Assembly (NCBI GenBank): GCA_046728075.1 | Contig: JBKPDV010000032.1 | Location: forward strand, 5,190 to 69,189 | Source of the DNA: JBKPDV01 sp046728075 | GTDB lineage: Bacteria > Acidobacteriota > Thermoanaerobaculia > UBA5066 > Gp7-AA6 | Reading direction: 5' to 3' | DNA: 64,000 bases | In this document: positions 7,508-16,750 of the stretch, piece by piece | How the letters are laid out: each line of letters opens with the position of its first letter | How positions within the stretch are numbered: position 1 is the first letter of the stretch | Notes under the pieces: model-generated | The model's input: the letters and a program-made list of their open reading frames with translations, nothing else | What the model was told of the DNA's origin: nothing | Databases searched by the model: none | Position numbers and translations under genes: made by a program

Positions 7508-10078
7508 TCAGTTCAGTCCGACACGGCGGCGCATCTCTTTGACCAGCGTGTCGAGGCGGCTTTCGATCTGCCGGAAGCGTGGATCGCTTCGCAAAGAATC
7601 GAGGAGCGGGCTTCGAGTGCCAAGAGGCCAGCCCCGCCAGCCCGCTTCGACAGCCTTCTCGAGCCAGCGGAAGGCCTCGTCCTTCTCTCCCCGCAAGGCA
7701 TGCACACAGGCCGTATCGAACGGCACGCTCCAGTCCTGATTGCCTTCTTCGGCGGCCCGTCGGTCCGTCGCGAGGCTCTCTTCCAGGAGCGCCTCCGCTT
7801 CGCCGCGCCGCCCGGTTCGAAGAAGCAGAAGCGCGAGATAAGTCTCGGCCCCCGCTCCCGAATTCCGAACTCCTTGCCGCACGCCTCGGAAGGTCGGGAG
7901 AAGCTGCTCGAAGAGTTGCTGAGCGCGCAGCGGGTTGCCGGTCACCAGTTCCGTGATCGCTGCGGCATTAAGCGCCGGGGGATCGTTCGGAACAAGCGTC
8001 ACGGCGGTGCGGGCTTGCCGCCGGGCTTCCTCGTCCCGCCGCTGCTGAAGGTAGAAGGAGATCAGGAACCAGTGTCCCTGGCCGAGCTCGGGCTGGAGCT
8101 CCAGACTTCGTTTCAGCCAGGGCTCGGCCTGCCTCGCATCGCCCAGCGCCTCGTAGATGCTGCCGACGATCCCGGACGCGACGCCGCCGGTGGGGTCGAG
8201 CTCGAACCCTCGGAGGCTCCAGCGCAGGGCCTCGTCCAGCCTTCCTATGTTTCGTAGCTCCGCGCCGATGGTGCGTACGGCCATCGCGTAATTCGGGTTG
8301 ATCTCGGCGGCTCTCCGGGTCGCGTCCAGCGATTCCCGGTATTTCCCCTTGACGTTGTAAGCGAGCCCGAGCGCACTGTACCCTTCGGCAAGGTCCGAAT
8401 TGAGAGCGATCGCCTTTCGGCTGACTTCCAGGCTCGTGTCCAGCCAGGATTCCGGGAACCCGAAGCGGTTCACTCGCTGCGCATAGGCGTCTCCCAGCCC
8501 CGCGTAGGCGAGCGCGAACGCCGGGTCCAACTCCAGCGCCTTTAGGAAGAGCTCGATCGCGGCTTCGTTGTCGGCCTTGCGGTAGCGGTTGTAGAGCTCC
8601 CGCCCCTTTAGATACAGATCGTACGCTGCGAGGTTTTGCGTCGGGCTCTGCTCGATCCGCTTCTTCTCCGCCGGGGACAGGGTCGCCTTCAGGGCCGCGG
8701 CGATCCGCTGGGCGACTTCGCTCTGGATCGCGAAGACGTCTTTGATCTCGCGGTCGTAGGTCTCGGCCCAGAGGTGCTCGTCGCTTCGGGCGTCGATGAG
8801 CTGGCTTACGATCCGGACCCGGTTGCCGGCCCGCCGCACGCTCCCCTCGAGAACCGTGACGACGCCGAGCTCCGAGGCGATGGTCTGGATCGGTTTCTGA
8901 CTTCCCTTGTAGCGCATCACGGAGGAGCGTGAGATGACCTTCAGGTCGCGGATCTTCGCGAGCTGGGTCAGGATGTCCTCGGTCATGCCGTCGGCGAAAA
9001 ATGCGTTCTCGGGATCGGGGCTCAGGTTCTGGAAAGGGAGCACGGCGATCGATTTGCGGTCGATCGAGCGCGCGCCCGGCGTCGCGGTCGGCCGAGCCGC
9101 TCTCCGCCAGAGAAGCACCCCACCGATGACGAGGAGGGCGGCCAGGAGGACTCCGATCGACACGAACAGACTCGCCCGCCGCTCGCGAGTTGCCGGGACC
9201 GGCTGCGCTCGGCCGCCAGGCCGTGAGACATCCGAGAGTGCCTCCAGATCGAACGCGATGTCGTGCGCCGAATGAAAGCGCTGCCCGGGCTCCTTTTCGA
9301 GGCAGTGGCGAACGATCCGGTCGAGTCCGGGAGAGATCTGGCGGTCCGCTGCCGGGAGATCCGGCGGATCCTTCGTGAGGATCGCGGAGAGCGTGTCGGC
9401 GGACGACTCCCCCTGGAAGGCGCGCTCGCCCGAGAGCATCTCGTAGAGAACCGCGCCGAAGGAAAAGATGTCCGAGCGGGGATCCGCGGGTTTTCCCCGG
9501 ACCTGTTCGGGAGACATGTAACCCAGGGTCCCCAGGACGACACCGGGTTCGGTCCCGGCCGTAGGCAGATCGCTCTCCGGGATCGTCCTTCCCTCCGGCT
9601 GCGTCAGTTTCGCCAGGCCAAAATCCAGGATCTTTGCGCGGCCGTCCCGAGTGACGAAGATGTTTTCGGGCTTCAGGTCCCGATGCACGATTCCCTTCTC
9701 ATGCGCCGCGGCGAGGCCCCTGGCGACCTGGACGGCGTACTGTGTGGCCTTGCGCGGCGGGAGGGCGCCGCCGGAGAGCCGCTCCCGCAGCGTCTCCCCT
9801 TCGAGCAGCTCCGAGACGACGTAGGGCGCCCCGTCCTGCACACCCGTGTCGTGAATGGCCAGGATATTGGGATGATTGAGGGTTCCCGCGGCCCTGGCCT
9901 CCTGCTCGAAACGGCGCAAACGGTCCGGCTCTTTCGAAAACGACTCGGGAAGAACCTTGACCGCGACCTCGCGTCCCAACCGCGGGTCTCTCGCCCTGTA
10001 GACCTCTCCCATCCCGCCCGCGCCGAGCGCGGAGATGATCTCGTAAGGACCGAGGCGGGTGCCTGCCGCAAACCTCAT
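7508..10078 (-). CDS. Receptor Ser/Thr kinase with TolB-like and TPR domains (K1)
   Basis: 856 residues from ATG 10078. The cytoplasmic Hanks kinase spans about 8-275: glycine loop LGAGGMGEV, K41, HRD Asp134, DFG Asp152, and activation segment GTLGYMSPEQ. One membrane helix lies near 304-325 (LFVSIGVLLAALLVIGGVLL). Outside follows a TolB/COG5616-like domain (about 343-470, SIAVLPFQNLSPD and LGVVTVLEGSVRRAG), then TPR repeats to the C-terminus. The kinase domain is closest to K6 and K10 (FSKEPDRLRRFEQEARAAG), yet those carry propellers instead of TPRs. The frame is open ten codons upstream, but all paralogues begin at the equivalent Met. Ligand and substrates are unknown. Confidence 0.92.
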   Translation of the reverse strand: MRFAAGTRLGPYEIISALGAGGMGEVYRARDPRLGREVAVKVLPESFSKEPDRLRRFEQEARAAGTLNHPNILAIHDTGVQDGAPYVVSELLEGETLRERLSGGALPPRKATQYAVQVARGLAAAHEKGIVHRDLKPENIFVTRDGRAKILDFGLAKLTQPEGRTIPESDLPTAGTEPGVVLGTLGYMSPEQVRGKPADPRSDIFSFGAVLYEMLSGERAFQGESSADTLSAILTKDPPDLPAADRQISPGLDRIVRHCLEKEPGQRFHSAHDIAFDLEALSDVSRPGGRAQPVPATRERRASLFVSIGVLLAALLVIGGVLLWRRAARPTATPGARSIDRKSIAVLPFQNLSPDPENAFFADGMTEDILTQLAKIRDLKVISRSSVMRYKGSQKPIQTIASELGVVTVLEGSVRRAGNRVRIVSQLIDARSDEHLWAETYDREIKDVFAIQSEVAQRIAAALKATLSPAEKKRIEQSPTQNLAAYDLYLKGRELYNRYRKADNEAAIELFLKALELDPAFALAYAGLGDAYAQRVNRFGFPESWLDTSLEVSRKAIALNSDLAEGYSALGLAYNVKGKYRESLDATRRAAEINPNYAMAVRTIGAELRNIGRLDEALRWSLRGFELDPTGGVASGIVGSIYEALGDARQAEPWLKRSLELQPELGQGHWFLISFYLQQRRDEEARRQARTAVTLVPNDPPALNAAAITELVTGNPLRAQQLFEQLLPTFRGVRQGVRNSGAGAETYLALLLLRTGRRGEAEALLEESLATDRRAAEEGNQDWSVPFDTACVHALRGEKDEAFRWLEKAVEAGWRGWPLGTRSPLLDSLRSDPRFRQIESRLDTLVKEMRRRVGLN

Positions 10079-10211
10079 GGTTGCCGTGGAGCTGGCGGAC
10101 CGCCCCACCTGCCCTCAGCGAGAGCGATCATCGACAAAAGGAAACCCCGTCGCGCTTATTCTCCCATGGTCCCGACCGAAGGCCATGAAGACTCTAACGT
10201 TTCGCGTCGTT

Positions 10212-10388
10212 CTCTCGAGGAATTATCGGTAGGACGATGTGGGGAAGGACGCCGGGCGTCATGGTAAACGGCGTTTTCCGCTACGACCCATCGGCGGTTG
10301 TCGTTCAAAGGCTCGCCGGTGTTGGGGCCGACGTCGAAGCGCGGGAAGTTCGAGAAGGAGATGTCCAGGCGGATCCGCCGGAACCCAA
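10212..10388 (-). pseudogene. Frameshifted C-terminal remnant of a CocE/NonD-family hydrolase
   Basis: The minus strand of this otherwise empty gap between K1 and K2 reads RIRLDISFSNFPRFDVGPNT, then GEPLNDNRRWVVAENAVYHD. This is the hallmark C-terminal jelly-roll of CocE/NonD (X-Pro dipeptidyl-peptidase-like) hydrolases. After HDARRPS the frame breaks at the run of four G/C at 10241-10244; shifting by one base restores HIVLPIIPRE, the usual end of that family. The catalytic alpha/beta-hydrolase part is missing. The fragment lies directly after the K2 stop codon, so kinase K2 or its insertion may have displaced the original gene. The rest of 10079-10419 shows nothing recognisable. Confidence 0.65.
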
Positions 10389-10419
10389 CGACAGGCTTTC
10401 GAGCGAATCAGGATCGTGG

Positions 10420-13095
10420 TCACTTCTTCAGCTCTGCGGTCCAGTTCAGAATGACCGTCACGGGTGAGGACTCGGCCCCCTCCGTCGGAGTGTTGACGAG
10501 AAAGCGCTTGCCATCGGCCGAAACGGTATAGGGAATTATGGGAGCGCCAAAGACCCGAGGCTCGAAAAGTGGTTGGGGCTGTCCGGCCTGGAAGGTGGAG
10601 TTCGCCTGCACCGAAACAGCCATGAGCTTTCGGTCGGCGGCGATGTAGAAGATCTCCTTTCCATCGCGCCGCCACCGCGGAAAGCTTCCGCCGTCCGTTG
10701 AAACCTGCCATTTGCCGCCCGGATTCGGAAAGGCCTGCACGTACACCTCTCTGCGCCCGGACTCGTTGGAGGAATAGGCCATCCATCGGCCGTCCGGGGA
10801 GAATTGGCCCTGACCTTCGTTGAACTCGGTCCGAAGAAACGGAACCGGTTTGCGATCGCCGAAAAGCGGCAAGACCCAAAGATCCGTTCCCGTCTTCGGA
10901 TCCTGGTCCTCGAAGGCAATGAACCGGCCGTCGGGAGACCAGTCCACGCTGTATTTTGCATTTTCGGATCCGAGCACCAGCTCCTCCCTGCCCGCCCCGG
11001 TCGAGATCTGTTGATACAAGCTGCTCGTGCCGTCTCGATCGGAGGCGAAGACAATTCGATCGCCGTCAGGCGACCAGACGGGAAACGCTTGATTGGACGA
11101 ACCGAATGTCAGTCGCGAGACGGTCGAGCGCGCGAGGTCGACCAGCCAGATATCGTCGGCCCCCGTCTGCGAATCGCGACGTTGCACCGCGACGCGCTTT
11201 CCATCCGGCGAGAGAGTCGGGCGCATGTACAAGCCGGGCCCGGCGGCCGATCCGATCCGGTTTCCCGCTCGATCGAACCAGACGAGCTCGCTCGTCGGCA
11301 GCCCGCCGACGCCTCCACTGCGATAGGCGAGCACGCCGTTGTCCGAGACAGTCAATGTATTCCGCCCGTTGGAGGGGTTGTGCGCCACGTCTTCCGCGAC
11401 GCGGATCGGCTCGCCTGTGAGCCGCAGCCGATTCGGATCGAACCGCTGAGCCATCAAGGTCCCCTGTTGCATGAAGAGGAGATAGCCCGGCGGCGTAAAC
11501 AAGGCCCTCACTTCCGTCTTGAGCACGAGCTTTGCGTCTGGGGAATCGAGCGAACGGACGTAAATGCCGCGGTTCTCCCGTAGGCCGCTCAAGACGAGAT
11601 AGAGGAAGTGGCGGCCGTCAGGCAGGAACTGAGGCCAGTAGTGGGCGGTTTCCCGCCGCCGTCGGTCGAGCGCAGTCAAGCTGGCCGATGGTCCGCCCGT
11701 CGCGGAAACACGAGTCAGCGCACTCTCCCGGTTCGGCGAGAAGACAATGACCCCCTCCCGGCTCCAGGCGCCGCCGTTGCCTGAAGGTGCGTCGCACAAT
11801 GTTTGAGGGGACCCGCCGGAAACGTCGATCCTCCTCAACTTTCCCTGCGCGAAAAAGCCGATGAAACGGCTGTCCGGAGACCAGAAGGGGAAGATGGCGC
11901 CTTCGGTTCCGGCCAGCTTACGCGCGGCGAGCGAATCGAGTGGGCGGATCCAGAGGTGTGTCTTCTGATCCGACGCCGTTGTGGTAAGGACCAAGTAACG
12001 GCCGTCCGGTGACACGGCAACCTGAGGGGCCGATGGCCCAAATGCAATCGTCGTCTCCTCCGGTGGGAAGACGAAGAAACGCATCGGCCGCGCCTCCACG
12101 GTTGTTTGTCGAAAATGAACGACCGCGAAAAAAATCGCGGCAAGCAGACAGACGCCCGCGACCACCCAGGCGACGCGCTCCCGGCTCTTGCGTCGGGCGA
12201 TCACCGGCGCCGGCAGGCCGGCTTGTGATCCTCCCTCGGCGATCCACTTGAGCTCCTCTGCGACGTCGTGGGTAGACTGCCAGCGCGCGTCCGGGTCCTT
12301 CGCGAGGCAGGTCTTGACGACTCGATCGAGGGCCGGAGGGCTCATCGGCTGGAGAGAGGAGATCGGCGGGGGATCCGAGGACATGATGGCGGAGATCAAC
12401 GAGGCCTGGCTCTTACCGCTGAAGGCCTTGTTCCCCGTCGCCATCTCGTAGAGCACCGCCCCCAGCGCGAAGATGTCCGTCCGTGCGTCCGCCTCGCTCC
12501 CCTCCAGCTGCTCGGGAGCCATGTACTGGACGGTGCCGAGAATCGTTCCCTCTCTCGTCAAGGGAGTGCTCCCCGCTGCCGTCGCGAGCGCGGTCAGGCT
12601 CGATTGGTTGGAGACTGGCGCCATCGCCTTCGCGAGGCCGAAGTCGAGAAGCTTGACGCCGGACTTCGTCAGCATGATGTTGCCGGGCTTCAGGTCCCGG
12701 TGGACGATCCCCTGGCGGTGCGCGCGATCGAGCGCGTCGGCAATCTCGATTCCATAACGTAACGTCTGGTCGAGAGGCAGCGGACTCTTCGCAAGACGAC
12801 CGGCCAGCGTCTCTCCCTCTAAATACTCCATGACGAGATACTCGACCCCGTCCTGATTGCCCACGTCATAGAGGGCGCAAATATGCGGGTGAGACAATGC
12901 AGATATTGTTTTCGCCTCCCGCTCGAAGCGCTGGCGGACCTCGGGAGAAGAAGAGAGATGGGAGGGAAGCACCTTGATCGCCACCGTCCTCTCCAGCCGG
13001 GTGTCCCGCGCCTTCCAAACCTCACCCATACCTCCGGCACCGAGGGGCGAGACGATCTCGTAAGGACCCAACCGAGCGCCCGCCGCGATCGTCAT
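10420..13095 (-). CDS. Receptor Ser/Thr kinase with PD40 beta-propeller (K2)
   Basis: 891 residues from ATG 13095 (a GTG two codons earlier is also open; K10 and K6 begin at the equivalent ATG). Kinase domain about 8-275 with K41, HRD Asp134, DFG Asp151 and GTVQYMAPEQ. It belongs to the subtype with HPHICALYDVGNQDGVEYLV and RDLKPGNIMLTKSGVKLLDFG, shared with K4 and K5. One membrane helix near 309-328 is followed by an extracytoplasmic propeller with repeated SPDGR/SPDG PD40 motifs. The C-terminus is VILNWTAELKK, an end motif shared in varied form with K4 and K5. A period-8 array abuts the start codon, and a 16-bp inverted repeat lies inside at 12894-12909. Confidence 0.92.
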   Translation of the reverse strand: MTIAAGARLGPYEIVSPLGAGGMGEVWKARDTRLERTVAIKVLPSHLSSSPEVRQRFEREAKTISALSHPHICALYDVGNQDGVEYLVMEYLEGETLAGRLAKSPLPLDQTLRYGIEIADALDRAHRQGIVHRDLKPGNIMLTKSGVKLLDFGLAKAMAPVSNQSSLTALATAAGSTPLTREGTILGTVQYMAPEQLEGSEADARTDIFALGAVLYEMATGNKAFSGKSQASLISAIMSSDPPPISSLQPMSPPALDRVVKTCLAKDPDARWQSTHDVAEELKWIAEGGSQAGLPAPVIARRKSRERVAWVVAGVCLLAAIFFAVVHFRQTTVEARPMRFFVFPPEETTIAFGPSAPQVAVSPDGRYLVLTTTASDQKTHLWIRPLDSLAARKLAGTEGAIFPFWSPDSRFIGFFAQGKLRRIDVSGGSPQTLCDAPSGNGGAWSREGVIVFSPNRESALTRVSATGGPSASLTALDRRRRETAHYWPQFLPDGRHFLYLVLSGLRENRGIYVRSLDSPDAKLVLKTEVRALFTPPGYLLFMQQGTLMAQRFDPNRLRLTGEPIRVAEDVAHNPSNGRNTLTVSDNGVLAYRSGGVGGLPTSELVWFDRAGNRIGSAAGPGLYMRPTLSPDGKRVAVQRRDSQTGADDIWLVDLARSTVSRLTFGSSNQAFPVWSPDGDRIVFASDRDGTSSLYQQISTGAGREELVLGSENAKYSVDWSPDGRFIAFEDQDPKTGTDLWVLPLFGDRKPVPFLRTEFNEGQGQFSPDGRWMAYSSNESGRREVYVQAFPNPGGKWQVSTDGGSFPRWRRDGKEIFYIAADRKLMAVSVQANSTFQAGQPQPLFEPRVFGAPIIPYTVSADGKRFLVNTPTEGAESSPVTVILNWTAELKK
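12894..12909. repeat. 16-bp imperfect inverted repeat inside K2 (copy 1 of 3)
   Basis: ACAATGCAGATATTGT, with arms ACAAT/ATTGT, lies inside the K2 coding sequence at the residues TISAL. It is identical at the same codons in K4 and K5, although synonymous positions immediately beside it differ between the three genes. Its A/T-ending codons are unlike the strongly GC-ending codons around it. Confidence 0.7.
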
Positions 13096-13104
13096 CTCCA
13101 CTTC

Positions 13105-13136
13105 ACCCGATCACACGATCGCACGGTTTCCTGATC
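13105..13136. repeat. Period-8 array upstream of K2
   Basis: Four octamers on the plus strand: ACCCGATC, ACACGATC, GCACGGTT and TCCTGATC. In the direction of K2 they read GATCGGGT and end in GGTGAAGTGGAG just before the ATG, so the last unit helps form the only Shine-Dalgarno-like sequence. Similar arrays precede K4, K5 and K8. The array fills the 42-nt gap between the GH127 gene and K2. Confidence 0.7.
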
Positions 13137-13143
13137 ACGGTTG

Positions 13144-15090
13144 TCACGCGCCGCCTTCCGGACGCACTCTCCAGTACACCGCGTAGCGCTGGCCGAAGAG
13201 TCGATGGAGCGGTATCAGTGAAAGATTCTGCTGTTGTCCCTTCGTGTGAAAGGTCAGCGGCGCGGCGGGATCGGGCTCGATCCAGCCGAGAGAGTTCTTC
13301 GCGTCTGCCCGAATGTCTGCGACCGCGACGGGATCTCCCTTGAGCTCGCAGTCGTAGCCGCCGTAAGTCATCTCTCGGGTCAAGCCCTGCGCGCCCAGGC
13401 GGCCGGCGAGGACGAGAGGCCCGAAGCGGACCGCCTGAAGACCCGCGTCGTCGGGCATGGGCTCGATCGCGAGGCTCATGGGCATCGCGAGCTCCACTTT
13501 GTCTCCCGTCTTCCATTCCCTGTCGATCACGAGGTAGCTCGACGGGCTCGCGAAGGCCGGGAGCCTCGAGCCGTTGACCGCCACCGAGCCGCCACGCGCG
13601 GCCCACCACGGAACGCGAAGCCTGAGTTGCACTGAGACCGGCCGATCGGCCTGGAAGAGAAGAGTCGTACGCGCTTCCTCCGGAAAACGAGTCTCCTGCC
13701 GGAGGCGCAAGCCCTTCTCCGGCCACGTCAGCTCCGAGGCGATCATCTGGTTGACGAAGAGACTCTCGTCGTCGTGGAAATAGATCGAGTCGGCGAGCTT
13801 CGAGAATTCCTCGACACCCGTCCCCGTGCAGCACCAGAAGGCGTCGAGAGGTCTTCCGTAGAACTTCCAGTATCCCGAGGCCAGCGGGTAGTAGTACATC
13901 CGCGTCCCGTCCTCGGGATTCTGCGTTCCCATCCGGCTATTCCAGAACGTCCGCTCGTAATAGTCGGCGGCTCGGGGATCGCCGCTCCACGCGAGGATAT
14001 GGCGGGTCAGCTTCAGCATGTTGTAGGCGCAGCAACATTCGGCGGTCGAGGACGACAGCTCCGTCGAAAGCACTCCCGGCGGGGTGCGCCAGCCTTCGCC
14101 GTTCGAGGTGTTGCCGGTGCAGTAGCTGCGCTCGGACACGACCTCGCGCCAGAAGTACTCGGCGATGTCGCGGTAACGCTTGTCCCCCGTCAGCTCGTAG
14201 CGGCGGGCGGCGCCGATGACCTTCGGGATCTGGGTGTTGACGTGCAGGCCCTTGAGCTCATCGCGCCGCGCGGCGAGCGGCTCGAAGAACGCGGGATGAT
14301 CGAACCGGTGAGCGAGGTGGAGGTACTCCTCCTTGCCCGTCAGCGCGAACAGATCGTAAAGCGCCTCGTTCATGCCGCCGAACTCGACCGTCAGGATGCG
14401 GTCCATCTGGGCGTCGGAGAGACCCTTGGTCCAGGTGCGCACCCAGCCCGCGATTCCCTCGGCCGTCTGGAGCGCCTCGGCGTCGCCGCAATGGCGAAAG
14501 ACTTCCAGGTGCCCCGCGAGGATCTTGTGGAGTGTGTAGAAAGGAGCCCAGACCTTGGCGCCGCGGCGAAGACGATCGAAGAGCTCCTCGGGGAACGCGG
14601 AGAGGTAGCCCGTCCCCGAGGCCTTCTGGCACTTCGCGAGCTCGGCGACCATGGTGCTCGCCCTCGACCGGAAGACCTCCTCACCGGTGCTGGCGTAAGA
14701 GAGCGCGCAGGCCGACAGGTAATGCCCGGTGAAGTGGCCCCGCAGCTCGCAGTCCGGCTTTTCCCAACCGCCCACCGGCTGCGCCGTCGAAGGCAGGCCG
14801 GCGTTGACGCGAAACGTATGGAGCAATCGGTCCTCAGGCAATGAGAGCAGGTACTGCTGGTTGCGCGTTTGAACGTCGCGCACGGGTCCGGGCAGGAGTC
14901 GTGTTCGCTCCAAAGGAAACGGCGGACAGGGTCCATCGAAGAGCGTTCGCGCTTCGCGCGATAGAGCCGCTGTCGAGGCCTTCGCGGACTTGCCGGCGGC
15001 CAGGGCTGCCAGCGCGCAAGCGGCCGAGCCGAGAAAGCCGCGGCGCGTCCAGGAGCGAGACTCGAAAGGGCCGCCTGCCGGGATCGCCAC
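13144..15090 (-). CDS. GH127 family beta-L-arabinofuranosidase-like enzyme, Tat-exported
   Basis: 648 residues. The N-terminus has a Tat signal (SRSWTRRGFLGSAACALAAL). The body is an (alpha/alpha)6 barrel of the DUF1680/GH127 type. The zinc-thiolate site of HypBA1 (Glu338, Cys340, Cys417, Cys418) is matched by E351 and C353 in TAECCCAYNM and by C420-C421 in DAFWCCTGTGVEE; Cys420 would be the nucleophile. It should release beta-L-arabinofuranose or related units from plant polysaccharides outside the cytoplasm. The GTG start at 15090 is 20 nt from the stop of the TPR gene. It is the only glycoside hydrolase in the window; a xylose-type ABC importer lies 18 kb away. Confidence 0.85.
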   Translation of the reverse strand: MAIPAGGPFESRSWTRRGFLGSAACALAALAAGKSAKASTAALSREARTLFDGPCPPFPLERTRLLPGPVRDVQTRNQQYLLSLPEDRLLHTFRVNAGLPSTAQPVGGWEKPDCELRGHFTGHYLSACALSYASTGEEVFRSRASTMVAELAKCQKASGTGYLSAFPEELFDRLRRGAKVWAPFYTLHKILAGHLEVFRHCGDAEALQTAEGIAGWVRTWTKGLSDAQMDRILTVEFGGMNEALYDLFALTGKEEYLHLAHRFDHPAFFEPLAARRDELKGLHVNTQIPKVIGAARRYELTGDKRYRDIAEYFWREVVSERSYCTGNTSNGEGWRTPPGVLSTELSSSTAECCCAYNMLKLTRHILAWSGDPRAADYYERTFWNSRMGTQNPEDGTRMYYYPLASGYWKFYGRPLDAFWCCTGTGVEEFSKLADSIYFHDDESLFVNQMIASELTWPEKGLRLRQETRFPEEARTTLLFQADRPVSVQLRLRVPWWAARGGSVAVNGSRLPAFASPSSYLVIDREWKTGDKVELAMPMSLAIEPMPDDAGLQAVRFGPLVLAGRLGAQGLTREMTYGGYDCELKGDPVAVADIRADAKNSLGWIEPDPAAPLTFHTKGQQQNLSLIPLHRLFGQRYAVYWRVRPEGGA

Positions 15091-15110
15091 GCCAGTTCTC
15101 GAAGACCCTT

Positions 15111-16727
15111 TTATCGCAGGGCGGAGGCGACTCGCTGCTCGACCTCGCGCCGTTCGGGCAGGTCCGGATCCGCTTTGTTCCAGTTTTTCGCTAGATCGGA
15201 ATAGGCCTCCCGCGCCGCGGCGGCGTCGCCGGACTGCGAGGCGGATCGGGCGAGGCCCAGCAGCGACAGCGACCGGCCGGGGGTCTTGGCGAGCGCTGTC
15301 TCGAACTCCTTTCGAGAGTCGGCGAAGCGCTTTGCTCCGAGCAACAGCTCGCCGGCGAACTCGTGAGCCGGCTTGACGACGGCCGGCGGGCCGAAGTCGA
15401 AGGTGAGCGCATCCTCGGCGGCGGTCGCCTCGCGCGCGAGAGCCAGGGCGCGCTCCGTCTCCCCTTTCGCGGAGAGAATGGCGGCTTCGAGCTCTTTTGC
15501 CATGACCACGTCGCTCCCACTCGATCGGTGTCGCATGTACGACATTCGCGTAGAATCGTGCCCCGCTTCCGCATTGGCCTTCACAGTCGCCTGGAGATCG
15601 GCGAGAGCGTTCTCCGCCGCCGGCCGGTCGCGACGCGCGAGCGCTCGCGTGCCTTCGACATAAAGCGTCAGACCCTTCTGCGCCAAGTCACCGGCGTCGA
15701 CCGGCGAGCTCGAATCGAAGGCGTTCCATTGGCGCGTCTCGATGAGATAGGCCGCGCGCATCATCGCCAGATGAGAGCGGGCGGTCGTCGACTTCGAGGC
15801 CGCGGCGTCCCTTTCCATCAGACCGAGATCACGGCGGGCCTCGGCGTAGCGCCCCAGCTCCATGTTCGCGTACTCCAGCCAAAAGAGAGCGTGGTAGCTG
15901 TGATCGTCCGGACCGAGTTTCTTGCGCTCGGCGCGGTCGACCGACGCCTTCCAGGCCGCTTCGTTGGATGTCGCAGCCTCATTCCACATGCCGGACGCGA
16001 AGAAGATGTGCGACGGCATGTGCAGCGCATGGCCTGCGGCCGGCGCGATCTTCGCGTAGACACGCGCGACTCGCATTCCGAGCGGAGCATGCACGGGATC
16101 GTCGTAGCAGTGGATCAGGTAGTGAACGGCGCCCGGATGAAGCGAGTTCTTCGCGAAGACCTCCTCGGCGATGGCCGCCGCTTTCATAAAGGTCGCGTAG
16201 TCCCGCTTTCCCTCGGTCGTACCCAGAAGCGAGAGCGCATAGAAAGCCGCGGCGTCGAGATCTTGAGGGAATTTCTCATGGAGACGCTTCATCGCGTCGG
16301 CGTAGGCGAGGTCGCGATCCGCCTTTTCTCCTTCGGCGTAGAGCGCCTCGACGGCGTCGAGATATCCCTTCTCCCGATCCGTCGGAGCCTTCGCGCGCCG
16401 CGCCTCGGGCGTCGGACCGAGCCGCTTCAGGGCTTCGATCGCCGCCTCGCGATTCCGTTCCATCCAGAGCGGATGGTTGTGCGTCATGGCCTCGCCCCAG
16501 TACGCCATGGCAAAGGCCGGCTCGATCTTCTGGGCTGCTCGGAACTCGTCCGCCGCATCGTCGAACTCGAAGCTGTGGAGCAGGAGCGCCCCCCGCAGGA
16601 AATGCTTCTGCGCCTCCGCCGAGCCCGACGTCGGAAAGTCGATGCGTCCGAGGTCGCCGCTCTGCGCGGCGAGAAGGGGTCCGAAGAGAAAAGTAATCAG
16701 GAAGGAAAGCAACCGAGCGGTTCGCAT
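15111..16727 (-). CDS. Exported TPR-repeat protein (HMPSHIF family)
   Basis: 538 residues from ATG 16727, with a signal peptide (MRTARLLSFLITFLFGPLLAAQ). TPR-like helices occur throughout (FEFDDAADEFRAAQKIEPAFAMAYWGEAM and later units; HFLRGALLLHSFEFDDAADE begins the first). The conserved family signatures are PGAVHYLIHCYDDP and ALHMPSHIFFASGMW, whose clustered His and Asp residues suggest a possible metal site, though none is proven. The longer open frame upstream of 16727 overlaps the VPS10 gene and lacks a signal peptide, so I reject it. The gene follows the VPS10/BNR gene by 23 nt. Function is unknown; periplasmic protein interaction is likely. Confidence 0.8.
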   Translation of the reverse strand: MRTARLLSFLITFLFGPLLAAQSGDLGRIDFPTSGSAEAQKHFLRGALLLHSFEFDDAADEFRAAQKIEPAFAMAYWGEAMTHNHPLWMERNREAAIEALKRLGPTPEARRAKAPTDREKGYLDAVEALYAEGEKADRDLAYADAMKRLHEKFPQDLDAAAFYALSLLGTTEGKRDYATFMKAAAIAEEVFAKNSLHPGAVHYLIHCYDDPVHAPLGMRVARVYAKIAPAAGHALHMPSHIFFASGMWNEAATSNEAAWKASVDRAERKKLGPDDHSYHALFWLEYANMELGRYAEARRDLGLMERDAAASKSTTARSHLAMMRAAYLIETRQWNAFDSSSPVDAGDLAQKGLTLYVEGTRALARRDRPAAENALADLQATVKANAEAGHDSTRMSYMRHRSSGSDVVMAKELEAAILSAKGETERALALAREATAAEDALTFDFGPPAVVKPAHEFAGELLLGAKRFADSRKEFETALAKTPGRSLSLLGLARSASQSGDAAAAREAYSDLAKNWNKADPDLPERREVEQRVASALR

Positions 16728-16750
16728 GCGTCCAATATACTTCCGCCGTT

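Noticed and set aside
10237..10467. Short plus-strand frames in the gap between K1 and K2
   Set aside because: They are antisense to the CocE/NonD remnant and the K2 end and have no ribosome binding site or recognisable sequence.
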